64,000 nucleotides of DNA from Fodinicola acaciae (GCF_010993745.1 NZ_WOTN01000002.1:1612001-1676000), one strand, 5' to 3'. Counted from the first letter of the stretch, positions 21,634-30,797 are shown. Notes: generated from the sequence alone by a model not told the origin. Numbers and translations are program-made.

Positions 21634-22800
21634 CTAGCGGCGCGGCGGCTGGGGGTTGCGGCTCGGCTGTGGGGTGGGGGCTGGAGAGCCGCCGGCGGGT
21701 TGTCGAGTGGGGGCCGGGGTGCGGCGGCGAGCGGTGGGGAAGGGCTCGGGTTGTTGCGCGTGGTGCGGTCCCCATGGCGGGCGAGGCACGGTGGTGGCCG
21801 GTCCAGGGGCTTCCGGCGCCGGCGGATGCGGCGTGGCCCGGGCCGCCGGCCGCACCGGTGCCGGCGCCGGTTCGCCGCGGCGGCGGGGCTGCGCCGCCGT
21901 ACGCGCCGCCTGCTCGTCGATGCTCTCAGCGTGCGCGTTGAGCACCTGATGATGGCTGTTGACGTGCGCGAACACGTAGTTGGCCGCGTCGGCGTTCTGG
22001 TTGGTCACCTGTACGTGGGTGTCGTGCCGTTCGTTCAGATCGTTCAGGCCGCGGGTCAGGTCGTTGGCCGCGACCTGGGTGTCCTCGATGCGCTCGGACA
22101 GATCGGAATCGACCCGCCCGATCTCGGCTTGCAGATGTCCATCGGCTGATTGCCTGGCGTACGTCTCAGTGGCGATCTGACTCGCCAACTCGGTTTTGGC
22201 TTGCTGTAGCTCGGATCTGAGCTGGTTGACTTCCTGCCGTAACGGTGTGGTTGCCTGCGCGACCGCATCGTTGATCATGCGTTGTACGTCGGCAGGGGTG
22301 AGCTGTTTGTCTCGCAGCTCGGTGATGGCGTCGGCGACATCGGCCATGTCCGTGGCGCGCTGCCGACCTTCTTGGCGCAGTTGGGTCTGGAGGTCGCGAT
22401 CGCGCACCTGACCTTCGTGCGCTACGCGGTCCAACTCGACCATCGGCTCGGCTTCCGGATCCTGCCCGCGCTCCCGCTGCGCCTGGAACTCCTTGGACTC
22501 CTTCTTGCCGCCACGCAAGTTGAAATAAGTCTGGGCTACCAGCTGCAGGCCGGCGCCGCCGACGAGTTTCAACGCAGCCTCGGTCATCGAGCCGGAAAAT
22601 GCGGCCCAGCCGGAACTGAACCAGAGACTAAGAGTGGTCGCGGTGGTGAACACCATTTGTGCCGGCATCGACTTCGCGGCTGACGAGAAGCTCTCCCTGA
22701 ACTTCTTGATGACGTTCTTCTTGGCAGCAGGGTCCGCCACGCCTGCTCTATCCAGCAGGTCGTCCGGCCAGTTTCCGAGACCGCTTCTGGAAAAGCTCAT
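21634..22800 (-). CDS. Coiled-coil protein with Pro-rich tail, function unknown
   Basis: 388 residues. About 48-90 is a moderately hydrophobic stretch (MVFTTATTLSLWFSSGWAAFSG ... LVGGAGLQLVAQTYF) that may associate with the membrane. From 110 to 290 come long heptad-rich helices (VADAITELRDKQLTPADVQ; LRQEVNQLRSELQQAKTELASQ; LSERIEDTQVAANDLTRGLNDLNERHD). The last 90 residues are Pro/Ala/Arg-rich and low-complexity. I recognise no family. Its ATG overlaps the stop of the preceding small gene, so the two probably form one functional pair. Confidence 0.75.
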   Translation of the reverse strand: MSFSRSGLGNWPDDLLDRAGVADPAAKKNVIKKFRESFSSAAKSMPAQMVFTTATTLSLWFSSGWAAFSGSMTEAALKLVGGAGLQLVAQTYFNLRGGKKESKEFQAQRERGQDPEAEPMVELDRVAHEGQVRDRDLQTQLRQEGRQRATDMADVADAITELRDKQLTPADVQRMINDAVAQATTPLRQEVNQLRSELQQAKTELASQIATETYARQSADGHLQAEIGRVDSDLSERIEDTQVAANDLTRGLNDLNERHDTHVQVTNQNADAANYVFAHVNSHHQVLNAHAESIDEQAARTAAQPRRRGEPAPAPVRPAARATPHPPAPEAPGPATTVPRPPWGPHHAQQPEPFPTARRRTPAPTRQPAGGSPAPTPQPSRNPQPPRR

Positions 22801-23369
22801 GACATTTGCAGGAATCCGCAGCGATTCGCCACGATGAGTGGCAGAGCTTGAGCAACGGGCACTGCGACTTCGTCTGGAGCTACGCCGATTTCATCGGCGT
22901 ACGCGACCACTGCATCCCAGAGCGAGTCGTGGTATGCGGCGATGCACCACGTCGCGTAGACGGGTTGGTTGGCGCGGATCATCACGCGCCCTTCGCGCGC
23001 GATCTGATAGATGCCGCGCTCGTTCTCAATTGCGCCAAAGCCATCGGCGAGTGGAAAAAGCCGGTGTCCCTGGAGAAACTCAGTGGGCTTATCGGTGTCT
23101 AGCTCCGTCAGCAGGTGATCGTCGATGAGAGCCTTCGCGTGTTCGCTGGCGGACGGGATGCCTAGCTTCGTCGCTGCGTCGATCAATCGGTCGAGACTAA
23201 GGCTGAGCGAGGCTGCCGACTCGAGATCGGCGAATGCCACCGTCCAGACCTTCCAAACGTCTGGCGGTAGCTTGGCGTAGCCGCCCGGGAGGATTACCTC
23301 GTGGTGCTGGACGCCGGCCTGGTAGCGGGGGCCGGACTCGAAACCGATCGGGACAACGACGACAGGCAT
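22797..23369 (-). CDS. Unknown protein coupled to the coiled-coil gene
   Basis: 190 residues from the ATG at 23369 (MPVVVVPIGFESGPRYQAGVQHHEVILPGGYAKLPPDVWKVW). The open frame continues upstream to 23492, but that part is Arg-rich and implausible. The middle alternates short helices and strands like a winged-helix domain (ESAASLSLSLDRLIDAATKLGIPSASEHAKALIDDHLLTEL). That is a shape impression, not a match. The stop overlaps the start of the coiled-coil gene by 4 bases. Two Cys and several Trp/His are present, but no catalytic motif. Confidence 0.7.
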   Translation of the reverse strand: MPVVVVPIGFESGPRYQAGVQHHEVILPGGYAKLPPDVWKVWTVAFADLESAASLSLSLDRLIDAATKLGIPSASEHAKALIDDHLLTELDTDKPTEFLQGHRLFPLADGFGAIENERGIYQIAREGRVMIRANQPVYATWCIAAYHDSLWDAVVAYADEIGVAPDEVAVPVAQALPLIVANRCGFLQMS

Positions 23370-23419
23370 GCGGCCGAGCCTAACAGCGAACCGGTGCCTA
23401 CCGTGTGTAGAGACAGGAA

Positions 23420-23448
23420 CCGCCCAGCCCCTGACGCGGGCTGGGCGG
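23420..23448 (-). terminator. Rho-independent-like terminator after the DUF397 gene
   Basis: Arms CCGCCCAGCCC (23420-23430) and GGGCTGGGCGG (23438-23448) are perfectly complementary with a 7-base loop. On the minus strand they are followed by a pyrimidine-rich TTCCTGTCT. It lies 7 bases after the stop of the 59-residue gene. Confidence 0.7.
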
Positions 23449-23455
23449 CGAGGTG

Positions 23456-23635
23456 CTACCGGCCGCGGAGCTGACCGACGAACGACGACCACGCCGTTGC
23501 GGAGAAGGACAGCGCCGCGCCATTCCGGTTCTTGCTGTCACGAACTCCGACGACCGATCCCGCTGTGCCGACCTCAACACACTCGGCCTGGCTGCCGCTG
23601 CGTGTGCTCTTGCGCCAGTTGCCGATCACCGTCAT
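23456..23635 (-). CDS. DUF397 small protein
   Basis: A 59-residue protein starting MTVIGNWRKSTRSGSQAECVEV and running through VGVRDSKNRNGAALSF to AWSSFVGQLRGR. WRKS, the Cys-Val-Glu-Val stretch, VRDSK and F-x-x-AW-x-x-F are the family hallmarks. DUF397 proteins are found in actinomycetes next to Scr1-like XRE regulators and are thought to act as small partners, in some cases like a toxin or an anti-regulator. The ATG overlaps the stop of the XRE gene (ATGA). Confidence 0.93.
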   Translation of the reverse strand: MTVIGNWRKSTRSGSQAECVEVGTAGSVVGVRDSKNRNGAALSFSATAWSSFVGQLRGR

Positions 23636-24519
23636 GTACCGACTCCCCTGATGAGATCGATGGTCTCCTGCTGGCTCAAGGATGCCTGATGCACGCGGTT
23701 GAATAGAACCTCGTAGCGCGTAATTTTTTCGCTTGCGGTGACGTGGAGCTCCTTGGTTTCGGTCTCGACCACCGCGACCTCAGGTGAGTTTCCGATGTCA
23801 AAAAGGTAGAAGGAGTTCAGCGGCGGAGCTGCATGCTTGACATCTGCGTTGAACGGCAGCACCCGCAGGTCGACGTTTGGAAGGCCGGCAACCTCGATGA
23901 GGTGCCGGAGTTGACCGGCCTGCACCTCGACCGGTGCTGTCCGGCGGCGGATGACGCTTTCGTCAAGCACAACGGCGTACGTCGTAGGGTCGCCCTCGCG
24001 GCTCAGGATCTTTTGCCGCTCTTGGCGGTTGACGATTGCTGAGCCGTCGTCTATTGGGAGCACTGCCTCGGTGTCGCGGAACCTGACTGCCATGTAGTCA
24101 GCAGTTTGGAGTAGGCCCGGGACGAACATCAGCGAGAAGACCCGCAGCCGCCTGGCGTCTGACTCCAGTTCGGCGAAGGCGGCTTGACGCTCGGGCATGC
24201 CGCTGGTTTTCCACCAGGCGCGGTCGTTGGCGTCGCGGGCCTGCTTGATGAAGACGTTGGCCTGCTGGGGCGGCACTTCCAGCGCGTCCATGATGTTCAT
24301 GACGAGCGCTACGTCAGGCGTGACCTCGCCGGTCTCCAGGCGCGAGATGCGCGTACCAGAGCAGCCGCACCGCTTGCCGAGCTCGATCTGCGACAACCCG
24401 GCGGCGACCCGGAGCATGCGCAGTTCGTCGCCGAACCTCAAACGGCCGAGTCGCAACGCATCACCTGAGTCCGCAAATTTGCGGTACCGCTTGCGATTCG
24501 ACCCTGCTTCGTTGCTCAT
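23632..24519 (-). CDS. Scr1-family XRE regulator (helix-turn-helix plus DUF5753)
   Basis: 295 residues. The helix-turn-helix is at about 29-85 (LRFGDELRMLRVAAGLSQIELGKRCGCSGTRISRLETGEVTPD). The DUF5753 domain follows (FSLMFVPGLLQTADYMAVRFR ... RQERQKILSREGDPTTYAVVLDESVIRRR ... LPNVDLRVLPFNADVKHA). It forms the typical operon with the DUF397 gene. The extra 30 N-terminal residues (NEAGSNRKRYRKFADSGDALRLG) may be a late start or a genuine extension. A perfect palindrome lies inside its first codons (24471-24484). Confidence 0.93.
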   Translation of the reverse strand: MSNEAGSNRKRYRKFADSGDALRLGRLRFGDELRMLRVAAGLSQIELGKRCGCSGTRISRLETGEVTPDVALVMNIMDALEVPPQQANVFIKQARDANDRAWWKTSGMPERQAAFAELESDARRLRVFSLMFVPGLLQTADYMAVRFRDTEAVLPIDDGSAIVNRQERQKILSREGDPTTYAVVLDESVIRRRTAPVEVQAGQLRHLIEVAGLPNVDLRVLPFNADVKHAAPPLNSFYLFDIGNSPEVAVVETETKELHVTASEKITRYEVLFNRVHQASLSQQETIDLIRGVGT

Positions 24520-24638
24520 CGCCTTCCCCGCTTATCTTCTGGTCCTGAAATTCGGTGGATACCGCCGCCAACATGGCAGAGATTCGCGGATTTCACAAAT
24601 ATGCGCCATACGGTTGAATCGACAGCGAAAATTTGCGC
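24471..24638. promoter_or_regulatory. Two related palindromes flanking a divergent junction
   Basis: CCGCAAATTTGCGG (24471-24484, perfect palindrome, within the first codons of the XRE gene) and GCGAAAATTTGCGC (24625-24638, just before the plus-strand ATP-grasp-like gene) share CG-n-AAATTTGCG. The junction is AT-rich for this genome. They could be operators for the XRE regulator; untested. Confidence 0.4.
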
Positions 24639-24661
24639 TTGCATCAGCGGAAGGAAGCGTT

Positions 24662-25420
24662 ATGAGCCTGGTTCTCGTCGTTGCAAAAGAGCCTTCCCGC
24701 GCGGCCATATGTGCCGAGTTGGCGGCTCGCGGTGTCGCGCATGCATTGCTGGAGATGTCGCGCCGACCGCTGGTGGAAGCGTGGCTCGACCGCAAGCCGA
24801 ATGGCGACGTCTCGGTCCGATGGGCCGGCTTTCTTCATACGGCCGGTGGCCGCATCGCTCTGGAGGATGTCACCGGCATCTACTGGGACGTTCCTTCGCG
24901 GATTGTCGACGACCCGATCGCGGGTGTGCTCGGTACGCTCGACTGCCAATGGGTCAACAATCCGGCGGCCGTCGCCGCGGACACGTGGCCGCGCCGTCAG
25001 GAACGGGGTGCCAGGCTCTTCCCGTCGGACCGGTTCCTGATAACTGACGACAAAGCCGCAGTGCGGCGGCTGAAGTGTCGCCCACGCAGCCGCCGCTACT
25101 TCTACACCGCGCCGCGGCTCTCCGAACGGGTGATTCACTTTTTCGTCGTCGGCAAGCGAGTCTTCTTGGTTGCGGTGTTCGAGGGCAGGGAGACGGTGTC
25201 CAAGGTGTCTGACAAGCTCGGTTTCACGCTGTCGGCATACGTGGCATTGGGCGGCCTCACCTACTCCGCGGTGACGTTCGGAATGGCCGACAATGGACGG
25301 TGGATCTATCTGGGATCCGACCCGACCGCCGACTGGACGTCGTACGCCGAGCGCCTCAACCTGCCGATCGCGGAGGCCATCGCCGACGAGCTGACACGTC
25401 CACAGAGTGGGACGAGTTGA
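24662..25420 (+). CDS. Degenerate ATP-grasp peptide-maturase-like protein
   Basis: 252 residues from the ATG at 24662 (GGAAGG upstream). The N-terminal third matches the pre-ATP-grasp domain of graspetide synthetases (LVLVVAKEPSRAAICAELAARGVAHALLEM ... FLHTAGGRIALEDVTGIYWDVPSR ... CQWVNNPAAVAADTWPRRQ). The ATP-grasp part is short. The usual nucleotide-binding Lys region is replaced by RRLKCRPRSRRYFYTAP. The expected E-x-NPNGQW metal-binding motif appears as LGSDPTADW, though the following LPIAEAIADEL tail is kept. Typical members have about 300-330 residues. No precursor gene is seen in the 142 bases upstream. A non-catalytic relative, or one with altered chemistry, seems likely. Confidence 0.75.
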   Translation: MSLVLVVAKEPSRAAICAELAARGVAHALLEMSRRPLVEAWLDRKPNGDVSVRWAGFLHTAGGRIALEDVTGIYWDVPSRIVDDPIAGVLGTLDCQWVNNPAAVAADTWPRRQERGARLFPSDRFLITDDKAAVRRLKCRPRSRRYFYTAPRLSERVIHFFVVGKRVFLVAVFEGRETVSKVSDKLGFTLSAYVALGGLTYSAVTFGMADNGRWIYLGSDPTADWTSYAERLNLPIAEAIADELTRPQSGTS

Positions 25421-25453
25421 CTCATGCGATGGGATAGTGCCAAGCTAGGCGGC

Positions 25454-25483
25454 GTGCAGGTGCAGATTCTCGTACTCCGCTAG
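25454..25483 (+). CDS. ilvB leader peptide (branched-chain attenuation)
   Basis: A nine-codon ORF, GTG start, reading M-Q-V-Q-I-L-V-L-R then TAG. Five of nine residues are Val, Ile or Leu, the amino acids whose synthesis the operon controls. It is immediately followed by a stem-loop and then a terminator before ilvB. Ribosome stalling at the Ile-Leu-Val-Leu codons when these charged tRNAs are scarce would favour read-through. Confidence 0.8.
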   Translation: MQVQILVLR

Positions 25484-25545
25484 CGCGTCGCCAGCTTCTC
25501 CAGGCGTCGCGCTCACCCCGGTTGCTTCGGCAAACGGGGTTTTTT
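25482..25545 (+). promoter_or_regulatory. Attenuator: pause stem and rho-independent terminator
   Basis: Pause/protector stem: AGCGCGTCGCC (25482-25492) and GGCGTCGCGCT (25503-25513), one mismatch. Terminator: CCCCGGTTGC (25516-25525), loop TTCG, GCAAACGGGG (25530-25539), then six T (25540-25545). The leader stop codon overlaps the base of the first stem, as expected for attenuation control. The terminator has one G-A mismatch. Confidence 0.85.
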
Positions 25546-25582
25546 GTTGTCCAGCTCAAACCTAGGGGTCAGGAAGAGAAAG

Positions 25583-27352
25583 ATGAGCTCTCCCGGTCAG
25601 GACGCCATAACCGGCGCGCAGTCGCTGGTCCGCTCGCTCGAAGCGGTTGGCGCCGACGTCGTATTCGGCATTCCCGGCGGGGCCATTCTCCCCGCGTACG
25701 ACCCGTTGCTGGACTCCACCGCCGTACGGCACGTGCTGGTCCGCCACGAGCAGGGCGCCGGTCACGCCGCCGAGGGGTATGCGCAGGCCACCGGCAAGGT
25801 GGGCGTGTGCATGGCGACGTCCGGGCCCGGGGCGACAAACCTGGTGACCCCGATCGCCGACGCGTACATGGACTCGGTGCCGATCGTGGCGATCACCGGC
25901 CAGGTGGCCAGCGGTTCGATCGGCACGGACGCCTTCCAGGAGGCGGACATCTGCGGCATCACCCAGCCGGTCACCAAGCACAACTTCCTGGTGCAGTCGG
26001 CCGAGGAGATCCCGCAGGCGATCGCCGAGGCGTTCCACCTCGCCAACACCGGCCGGCCCGGCCCCGTGCTGGTCGACCTGCCGAAAGACATCCTGCAGGC
26101 GCGTACGACCTTCCACTGGCCGCCGCACATCGACCTGCCCGGCTATCGGCCGACGCTGCATCCGCACGCGAAGCAGGTGCGCGAGGCCGCGCGGCTGCTG
26201 ACGACCGCCAAGAAGCCGGTGCTCTACATCGGCGGCGGCGTGCTGAAAGCGCGCGCCTCGACCGAGTTCCGCGTGCTCGCCGAGCTGACCGGCGTGCCGG
26301 TGGTCACGACATTGATGGCCCGCGGCGCGTTTCCGGACAGCCACAAGCAGCACCTCGGCATGCCCGGCATGCACGGCACGGTCGCCGCGGTCAGCGCGCT
26401 GCAGAAAGCCGACCTGATCGTGGCGCTCGGTACGCGCTTCGACGACCGCGTGACCGGCCAGCTGTCGAGTTTCGCGCCACACGCGACCGTCGTGCACGCC
26501 GACATCGACCCGGCGGAGATCTCCAAGAACCGGGTCGCCGACGTGCCGATCGTCGGTGACGCGCGTGAGGTGATCGCCGAGTTGGTGGTCGCGGTGCAGG
26601 CGGAGATCGACGCCGGCCATGTCGACCCCGACCGGCTGACCGACTGGTGGAAGCTGCTGGACCGTACGCGCAGGACCTACCCGCTGGGCTGGGAGGACCC
26701 GGCCGACGGCGCGCTGGCGCCGCAGCGGGTCATCAAGCGGATCGGCGAGATCGCCGGACCGGACGCGCTCTACGTCGCCGGCGTCGGTCAGCACCAGATG
26801 TGGGCCTCGCAGTTCATCTCGTACGAGAAGCCCAACACCTGGCTCAACTCCGGCGGCCTCGGCACGATGGGTTACGCGGTGCCGGCGGCGATGGGCGCCA
26901 AGGTCGGCCGGCCGGAGGCGACGGTGTGGGCCATCGACGGCGACGGCTGTTTCCAGATGACCAACCAGGAGCTGGCCACCTGCGCGCTGGAGGGCATCCC
27001 GATCAAGGTCGCGGTGATCAACAACGGCAACCTGGGCATGGTGCGGCAGTGGCAGACGCTGTTCTATGACCAGCGTTATTCCAACACCGACCTGAAAACG
27101 CACAAACACCGCGTGCCCGACTTCGTACGGCTGGCGGACGCACTCGGCTGCGTCGGCCTGCGCTGCGAGTCGGCCGACGACGTGGACTCGACCATCGAGA
27201 AGGCGATGGCGATCAACGACCAGCCGGTCGTGGTCGACTTCCTGGTCGGGCAGGACGCGATGGTGTGGCCGATGGTGCCGGCCGGTACGAGCAATGACGA
27301 GATCCTCGCCGCACGCGACCAGCGTCCGGTGTGGGGCCCGGACGACGTGTGA
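25583..27352 (+). CDS. ilvB: Acetolactate synthase large subunit
   Basis: Thiamine-diphosphate enzyme that makes acetolactate or acetohydroxybutyrate from pyruvate, the first common step of valine, leucine and isoleucine synthesis. 589 residues from the ATG at 25583 (AGGAAGAG upstream). The cofactor-activating Glu lies in [29 protein letters not shown]-type FAD-region motifs and the metal-ThDP motif [17 protein letters not shown] ... [13 protein letters not shown] are intact. First of ilvB-ilvN-ilvC, controlled by the upstream leader peptide and terminator. Confidence 0.97.
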   Translation: MSSPGQDAITGAQSLVRSLEAVGADVVFGIPGGAILPAYDPLLDSTAVRHVLVRHEQGAGHAAEGYAQATGKVGVCMATSGPGATNLVTPIADAYMDSVPIVAITGQVASGSIGTDAFQEADICGITQPVTKHNFLVQSAEEIPQAIAEAFHLANTGRPGPVLVDLPKDILQARTTFHWPPHIDLPGYRPTLHPHAKQVREAARLLTTAKKPVLYIGGGVLKARASTEFRVLAELTGVPVVTTLMARGAFPDSHKQHLGMPGMHGTVAAVSALQKADLIVALGTRFDDRVTGQLSSFAPHATVVHADIDPAEISKNRVADVPIVGDAREVIAELVVAVQAEIDAGHVDPDRLTDWWKLLDRTRRTYPLGWEDPADGALAPQRVIKRIGEIAGPDALYVAGVGQHQMWASQFISYEKPNTWLNSGGLGTMGYAVPAAMGAKVGRPEATVWAIDGDGCFQMTNQELATCALEGIPIKVAVINNGNLGMVRQWQTLFYDQRYSNTDLKTHKHRVPDFVRLADALGCVGLRCESADDVDSTIEKAMAINDQPVVVDFLVGQDAMVWPMVPAGTSNDEILAARDQRPVWGPDDV

Positions 27353-27365
27353 GGACACTGGACCT

Positions 27366-27896
27366 ATGAGCAGGCACACACTTTCGGTCCTGGTGGAGAA
27401 CAAGCCAGGTGTCCTGGCCCGGGTTTCCGGCCTGTTCTCCCGCCGGGGCTTCAACATCGACTCGCTCGCGGTCGGTCCCACCGAGCATCCGGAGATCTCC
27501 CGGATGACGATCGTGGTGACCGTCGAGGAGTTTCCGCTGGAGCAGGTCACCAAGCAGCTCAACAAGCTTGTTAACGTCATAAAGATCGTGGAGCTGGATC
27601 CGTCCGCCTCGGTGCAGCGCGAGCTGATGCTGATCAAGGTGCGCGCGGAGCCGGCGACCCGGTCCCACGTACTGGAGACCGTGCAGCTGTTCCGCGCCAA
27701 GGTCGTCGACGTGTCCACCGACGCGGTGACGATCGAGGCAACGGGTACGCAGGACAAGCTGGACGCGCTGATCCGCGTCCTGGAGCCGTACGGGGTGAAG
27801 GAGCTGGTGCAGTCCGGCATGGTCGCGGTCGGCCGTGGCGCTCGGTCGATCACCGGGCCGGTCGTCGCGCTTCGCAGTGTCGAGCGACCCGCGTAG
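27366..27896 (+). CDS. ilvN: Acetolactate synthase small (regulatory) subunit
   Basis: 176 residues with an N-terminal ACT domain (HTLSVLVENKPGVLARVSGLFSRRGFNIDSLAVGPTE) that binds valine and mediates feedback inhibition, and a C-terminal domain that activates IlvB. Start ATG at 27366, 13 bases after the ilvB stop. Also named ilvH in many genomes. Confidence 0.96.
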   Translation: MSRHTLSVLVENKPGVLARVSGLFSRRGFNIDSLAVGPTEHPEISRMTIVVTVEEFPLEQVTKQLNKLVNVIKIVELDPSASVQRELMLIKVRAEPATRSHVLETVQLFRAKVVDVSTDAVTIEATGTQDKLDALIRVLEPYGVKELVQSGMVAVGRGARSITGPVVALRSVERPA

Positions 27897-27906
27897 TTCT
27901 CGTTGA

Positions 27907-28947
<1,041 letters not shown>

Positions 28948-28961
28948 GCCGTCCTGTCTTT

Positions 28962-29016
28962 TGGTCGCATGGCCCCCATGCGTGCGTTCGATGCACGCAT
29001 GGGGGCCATGCGACCA
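28962..29016. repeat. Long-arm hairpin family B, copy 1 (after ilvC)
   Basis: A perfect inverted repeat with 24-base arms: 28962-28985 (TGGTCGCATGGCCCCCATGC...) and 28993-29016, around a 7-base loop GTTCGAT. It lies 15 bases past the ilvC stop and could terminate the ilvBNC transcript, although no T tract follows. Near-identical hairpins occur at 46931-46979 (same loop, opposite orientation) and 60084-60129. Confidence 0.8.
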
Positions 29017-29029
29017 TCTGCGTCGACAG

Positions 29030-29083
29030 CTGGGACGTCTCAGGGAGTGAGAGCGTCGTCCCAGTGAGTCCCATCACGATGGG
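29030..29083 (+). promoter_or_regulatory. Paired hairpins in the serA upstream region
   Basis: CTGGGACG (29030-29037) pairs with CGTCCCAG (29057-29064), with a TCTCA/TGAGA stem inside. Next comes CCCAT-CACG-ATGGG (29070-29083). They lie 100-150 bases before the serA start and could belong to its leader or to the end of the previous transcript. No known riboswitch is recognised. Confidence 0.35.
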
Positions 29084-29186
29084 CGCCTTCGAGTAGGTAA
29101 GGGGCACTGTCCGGCTCGTACGATTGGCCGCGTCGCCGTCGGCGGCACCGTCCCCGAGAGCACAACTACAGCTGAGGAAGTCGCCT

Positions 29187-30797
29187 GTGGCCGAGAACGC
29201 CGCCACCAAGCCCGTGGTCCTCGTCGCCGAGGAACTCGCTCCATCCGCGCTGGACGTGCTGGCGCACGACTTCGAGGTCCGATCGGTGGACGGGGCCGAC
29301 CGATCCCAGCTGCTGCCGGCACTGGAGGACGTCGACGCCGTCCTCGTACGCTCCGCGACCAAGATCGACGCGGAGGCGCTGGCCGCCGCTCCGAAGCTGA
29401 AGGTCGTCGCGCGCGCCGGCGTCGGCCTGGACAACGTCGACGTGCCGGCCGCGACCGCGCGCGGCGTCATGGTCGTCAACGCGCCGACCTCCAACATCGT
29501 CAGCGCCGCCGAGCAGGCCGTCACGCTGCTGCTGGCCACCGCGCGGCACACCGCCAACGCCAACGCCTCGCTGAAGGCCGGCGAGTGGAAGCGCTCCAAG
29601 TTCACCGGCGTCGAGGTCGCCGACAAGACCGTCGGTGTCGTCGGCCTCGGCCGGATCGGCGTCCTGTTCGCGCAGCGGATGAGCGCCTTCGGCACCAGGC
29701 TGATCGCGTACGACCCTTACGTGCAGCCGGCGCGCGCCGCGCAGATCGGCGTGCGGCTGGTCAGCCTGGAGGAGCTGCTCGCCGAGAGCGACTTCATCTC
29801 CATCCACCTGCCCAAGACTCCGGAGACTCTCGGCCTGATCGGCGAGAAGGAGCTTCAGCTGGTCAAGCCGAGCGTACGGATCGTCAACGCCGCGCGCGGT
29901 GGACTGATCGACGAGCAGGCGCTCGCGACCGCGATCGCCGAGGGCCGGGTCGCCGGCGCCGGCATCGACGTGTTCGCCAAGGAGCCGTGCACCGAGTCGC
30001 CGCTGTTCGACCATCCCAACGTGGTCGTCACGCCGCACCTCGGAGCGTCCACTGTGGAGGCTCAGGACAAGGCCGGTCTCGCGGTCGCCAAGAGCGTGAA
30101 ACTGGCGCTGCAGGGCGAGTTCGTGCCGGACGCGGTCAACGTGCAGGCCGGTGGGGTGGTGGCCGAGGACGTACGCCCGGGCCTGCCGCTGGCGGAGAAG
30201 CTCGGCCGCGTTTTCACCGCGGTCGCCGGCGCGGTCGCGCAGTCGATCACCGTCGAGGTGCGCGGCGAAATCGTGGAATACGACGTGTCGGTGCTGCAGT
30301 TGGCCGCGCTGAAGGGCATTTTCGCGGATATCGTTGAGGAATCCGTCACGTACGTGAACGCGCCGCTGCTGGCCAAGGAGCGTGGCGTCGACGTCGGCAT
30401 CACGACCAGCAACGAGAGCCCGGAATATCGCAACCTGGTGACCGTACGCGGCGTGCTCGGCGACGGCCGCGAGGTGAGCGTGTCCGGCACGCTGACCGGT
30501 CCGCGGCAGGTGCAGAAGCTGACCGAGATCGACGGCTTCGACATCGACCTGGTGCCGGATGGCCACCTGCTTTTCCTGCGCTACGAAGACCGTCCGGGCA
30601 TCGTCGGCAAGCTCGGCGTGACGCTTGGAAACGCTGGCGTCAACATCGCCGGCATGCAGGTCGCGCGCAAGCAGAGCGGCGGTGAGGCGCTGATGGTGCT
30701 GACCGTCGACAGCGACGTGAACCCCGACACGCTTTCCACGCTCGGCAATGAAATCGCCGCCTCCTCGGCGAGTGTCGTCGACCTGACCGAGGTCTGA
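29187..30797 (+). CDS. serA: D-3-phosphoglycerate dehydrogenase
   Basis: First step of serine synthesis, oxidising 3-phosphoglycerate with NAD. 536 residues, the long form. Substrate and NAD domains (VVARAGVGLDNVDVPAATARGVMVVNAP; GVVGLGRIGVLFAQR; RIVNAARGGLIDE; Glu in FAKEP and His in TPHLGAST) are followed by the ASB domain and a C-terminal ACT domain (LFLRYEDRPGIVGKLGVTLGNAGVNIAGMQVAR) that binds serine. GTG at 29187 with GAGGAAG upstream is the start. An ATG further upstream would add 21 residues of low-quality sequence. Confidence 0.96.
   Translation: MAENAATKPVVLVAEELAPSALDVLAHDFEVRSVDGADRSQLLPALEDVDAVLVRSATKIDAEALAAAPKLKVVARAGVGLDNVDVPAATARGVMVVNAPTSNIVSAAEQAVTLLLATARHTANANASLKAGEWKRSKFTGVEVADKTVGVVGLGRIGVLFAQRMSAFGTRLIAYDPYVQPARAAQIGVRLVSLEELLAESDFISIHLPKTPETLGLIGEKELQLVKPSVRIVNAARGGLIDEQALATAIAEGRVAGAGIDVFAKEPCTESPLFDHPNVVVTPHLGASTVEAQDKAGLAVAKSVKLALQGEFVPDAVNVQAGGVVAEDVRPGLPLAEKLGRVFTAVAGAVAQSITVEVRGEIVEYDVSVLQLAALKGIFADIVEESVTYVNAPLLAKERGVDVGITTSNESPEYRNLVTVRGVLGDGREVSVSGTLTGPRQVQKLTEIDGFDIDLVPDGHLLFLRYEDRPGIVGKLGVTLGNAGVNIAGMQVARKQSGGEALMVLTVDSDVNPDTLSTLGNEIAASSASVVDLTEV

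Noticed and set aside
24520-24661. Search for a graspetide precursor upstream of the ATP-grasp gene
   Set aside because: No short ORF with a leader and an acidic/Thr-Lys core; the open frame there is an out-of-frame shadow of the gene.
29030-29083. Known riboswitch before serA
   Set aside because: No match to the cores of glycine, SAM or T-box elements that I can recognise; left as a structured region only.
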